Shown: positions 61,711 to 64,000 of the stretch, piece after piece
Position numbering within the stretch: position 1 is the stretch's first letter
Layout of the letters: each line of letters starts with the position of its first letter
Source: Semisulcospira habei
Taxonomy: Eukaryota; Mollusca; Gastropoda; Semisulcospiridae
Assembly (NCBI GenBank): GCA_036245525.1
Contig: BTPG01000003.1
Coordinates: 163,056,760-163,120,759, forward strand
Reading direction: 5' to 3'
DNA: 64,000 nt
Position numbers and translations under genes: made by a program
The notes under the pieces: generated by a model
Told to the model about the DNA's origin: nothing
The model's input: the letters and a program-made list of their open reading frames with translations, nothing else
Databases searched by the model: none

Positions 61711-64000
61711 GTGTGTTCCTACACAACAAGGGACTCAACCGTAGGGAACTGTAACCAAGGACCCTGGGTAGTCTTCCTTCCCTCCATAAGGTCACATGAG
61801 CAGTGTGATGACGCCAGTCTTACCCTTAGCTTCTGTGAGAACAGTTCACCGGCTTCAGCCTGCCCACTTTGTTTTGGATTACGTTCTACGGCTTCACTAC
61901 ATTCAAGTTTCAACAAGAAGCGTTTTAAGACTCAGCCTTCAGGATTTCAGGACCTTTTGGACGCTTGAATGAGCATCTGCGCCAAGGTAAGCTGCATGAG
62001 AAAGGTTTCTTTGCAGACTCGTGGTGGCCGGCGGATATCGACATCAAGTTATAGCAGAAATGGTATGCGGGTCACTCTCAAGCTTTCGTCTGCCCCCTTC
62101 CGGCTGTGGACCCTGCGGCAGAGCTACAGACAGGAGGCTCGGCTCCGGTTCAACGGTTCATCCCTCACGGGCTCGACCAGACAGCAAGTTTGATCCGTAA
62201 TTCCCTGGCATGTGCGGGTTTCCTGGATCTGGCTACGCATGCGGTGGTTTCAGGTGTGGAGGAGTTTTGGGAACGGCTGAGCGAGGCACGCTTGCGGGAC
62301 ATCCACGCGTTGGCTGTGATGGCAAATCGCGCAGTGCACCACTTGGCGACCAATGCCCTGGCTGCGGCAGCAAACTGTGATTTGATGAGGCGTGACGCCA
62401 TTCTGAAGAGTTGCTCTGGCATCCCCTCAACCTTCAGCTCTCAGCTCTGACGAGCCCCTTTTGGCGGTTCACTCCTCTTCGGATCCAACTGGCAGGAGGT
62501 AAAGGATTTGGTGAAGGACCTGTGGCCTAGCGCTCCTAGAGTGGACTACCCCCGGTTTCCAGCTGCCCACAAGGACGAGGGGCGTGCCCTGCGGACCTTT
62601 AGACCCACCTCCCGGCTTGTTACCAGGCGCTCTTTCGGGACCAGACGTCAAGTGCTGGCCGCTCGCGGACGCTCCCTCCCAGCCCAGGCCCGCACCTGGC
62701 CCAGGAATGCCCGGAAGCCCAGGCGTGGGAGGGCCCAGTGACCCTCTCTCCCGGCTTCGCCCTCGCCGATTCCTGCAGGGTCTCCAATCGGCGGGAGGCT
62801 AGCAAGGCACAGCGACGAGTGGCGGTCGCTGCTGCAGGAAGACCCTTGATTCTCGACATGATCTCGGAGGGCCTGCAGATCTCGTTTCAGACTCCTTCCC
62901 CACTGAGACACTCCCCCCTCTGGATGTGCGTGCCAGTCGACCAGTGCAAGGCAGATGCTCTTCAGGGAGAGATCACCGCTCTGCTCCTGAAGGCCGCCAT
63001 GGAAGTAGTAGTCTGCCACAACTCACCGGCCTTCTACAGTCGGCTCGTCATTGTTCCGAAGCCTGGCAGCAAGTGGCGACCTGTTCATAGATCTCTCAGC
63101 CTTGAACAAGTTCATTGTCGCCCCCCCCCCCCCCCTTCCACATGGAAATGGCAAGAGCCTTATGAGCCACTGTCAGTCTCGACCTCTCAGACGCATACCT
63201 CCACGTTCCCATGCACCCTGCCTCTCGCCGTTACCTGCGATTCGCCTTTCAAGGAGTGGTCTATCAGTTTCGAGCCCTACCCTTCGGTCTCAACCTCAGC
63301 CCTTGGGTCTTTATGAGGATCATTGATGCCATAGTGGCCAGAGCTGGACAGACTTCCTCAAGTCCTACCTCCAATTATCTTGACGACCTACTCCTCAATA
63401 CCAGGAGGCGGCCTCGCTAGAGGCGGACAGGGACGCACTCCTCGTGCTTCTTCACCTGCTCGGTTTATCGCCAACGAGGGGAAATCAGATAGTTCTGTCT
63501 CGCAGGTTTGTCCAACTTGGCATGGAATTTTTGACCGATCTCAACCGGGTGCATCTACTGGAGGCTCGGATTCTAAAGTTGGGCATCCCTAGCCCACCAA
63601 GTGTCTTTAGCGGACGCAGTTCCAGCCAGGACTTGGCTCCAGCTCTTAGGTCTAATCAGCGTGACAGCAGATCTATTACCCCTTGGCAGGCTCTACTCAT
63701 GACCGCTTTAGCTCCATTTGCTGCTCCACTGGCGTCCATCCACTGGAGATCTCGCAGCCCTGATCCCAGTCCTGCTGTTGATCCGGCCTCCCCTGCTCAG
63801 ATGGAAAGACCAGGTTTGGTTGGCGACAGGAGTCCCACTCTTTACCCCTCTGCCTCAGTTCTTGATCTGCACGGGCGCAAGCTTTGTCGGCTGGGAGCCC
63901 ACTTATTGCCGGAATTCAGCGCCGTCTTGGGTCGGTGGACTTCAGACCTCCAAGACAAGCACATCAACTGGCTGGAGTTCAAAAATGGTATGGTTGGCGC
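61711..64000 (+). mobile_element. DIRS-like retrotransposon, incomplete at the window edge
   Basis: The gag-like region includes a helical segment (LIRNSLACAGFLDLATHAVV; ANRAVHHLATNALAAAANCD) at 62106-62450. The RT domain lies around 63000-63420: FIDLSALNKFI, YLRFAFQGVVYQFRALPFGL and SNYLDDLL, the catalytic box. From about 63480 an open frame carries the connection and RNase H-like region (RRFVQLGMEFLTDLNRVHLL; near the end HINWLEFK). The YQFRALPFGL-type motif and order fit DIRS/Ngaro elements (tyrosine recombinase expected beyond the window). Frameshifts, including one at the C-run 63121-63134, make this copy defective. Confidence 0.75.

Noticed and set aside
1..64000. tRNA or rRNA genes
   Set aside because: No cloverleaf-compatible A/B-box pair or rRNA-like conserved block was noticed by eye; a covariance-model scan would be decisive.

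Overview
This is eukaryotic DNA, most likely from a marine gastropod or other mollusc. Protein genes are split into short exons with consensus GT-AG sites. The intervening DNA is packed with animal-type non-LTR retrotransposons, SINEs with tetranucleotide tails, Tc1 and Mutator-like DNA elements, and long repeats made of about 165-bp units that resemble molluscan pearl/HINE-like elements. The species assignment is inference; no search could be run.

Host genes. (1) The plus strand carries the last exons of RBM17/SPF45, a splicing factor with a G-patch and a C-terminal RRM (about 1165-9196, first exons upstream of the window). (2) The minus strand carries a complete three-exon ALG10 alpha-1,2-glucosyltransferase (21617 down to 11933), convergent with RBM17. 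Its first coding exon is only 51 codons. (3) The plus strand carries three phase-compatible exons of a host gene I do not recognise (24688-31840), with a 6-kb intron holding a LINE.

Mobile DNA outside the virus-like element. Introns and spacers contain three palindromic hairpin families (called P1, P2 and P3 here), a 110-bp hairpin with perfect 43-bp arms, two roughly 0.7-kb MITEs with about 100-bp inverted repeats and 9-bp target duplications, CR1/L2-like, RTE-like and endonuclease-RT LINE copies (several nested), a dead Tc1 element, a LINE RNase H fragment, and a DIRS-like retrotransposon running off the right edge.

The most notable feature is a Polinton/Maverick (adintovirus-like) provirus at about 40547-61534. 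It has ~0.95-kb terminal inverted repeats, a double-jelly-roll-type major capsid protein, an A32-type packaging ATPase, protein-primed DNA polymerase B, a retroviral-type integrase and about ten further genes, several with membrane segments or coiled coils. The genes are tightly packed: divergent starts 26-40 bp apart, convergent genes overlapping by 24-45 bp, and an AATAAAAATG-like motif at many starts. The copy is dead. ATPase has an in-frame stop, PolB has a stop and a frameshift, integrase has a frameshift, three genes are split by SINEs with clear target duplications (one SINE itself holds another), and a 2.6-kb LINE sits in the right inverted repeat. Removing each SINE with one target-site copy keeps every host ORF in frame, so these genes were intact when the SINEs landed. 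One gene carries a 119-bp hairpin-bearing insertion flanked by 13-bp direct repeats that keeps its reading frame open. Without the recognisable insertions the element would be about 16.6 kb, within the family's usual size.

Limits: exon calls rest on splice consensus, phase and remembered family resemblance. Repeat boundaries without target duplications are approximate. No adenain-like protease was recognised in the provirus.
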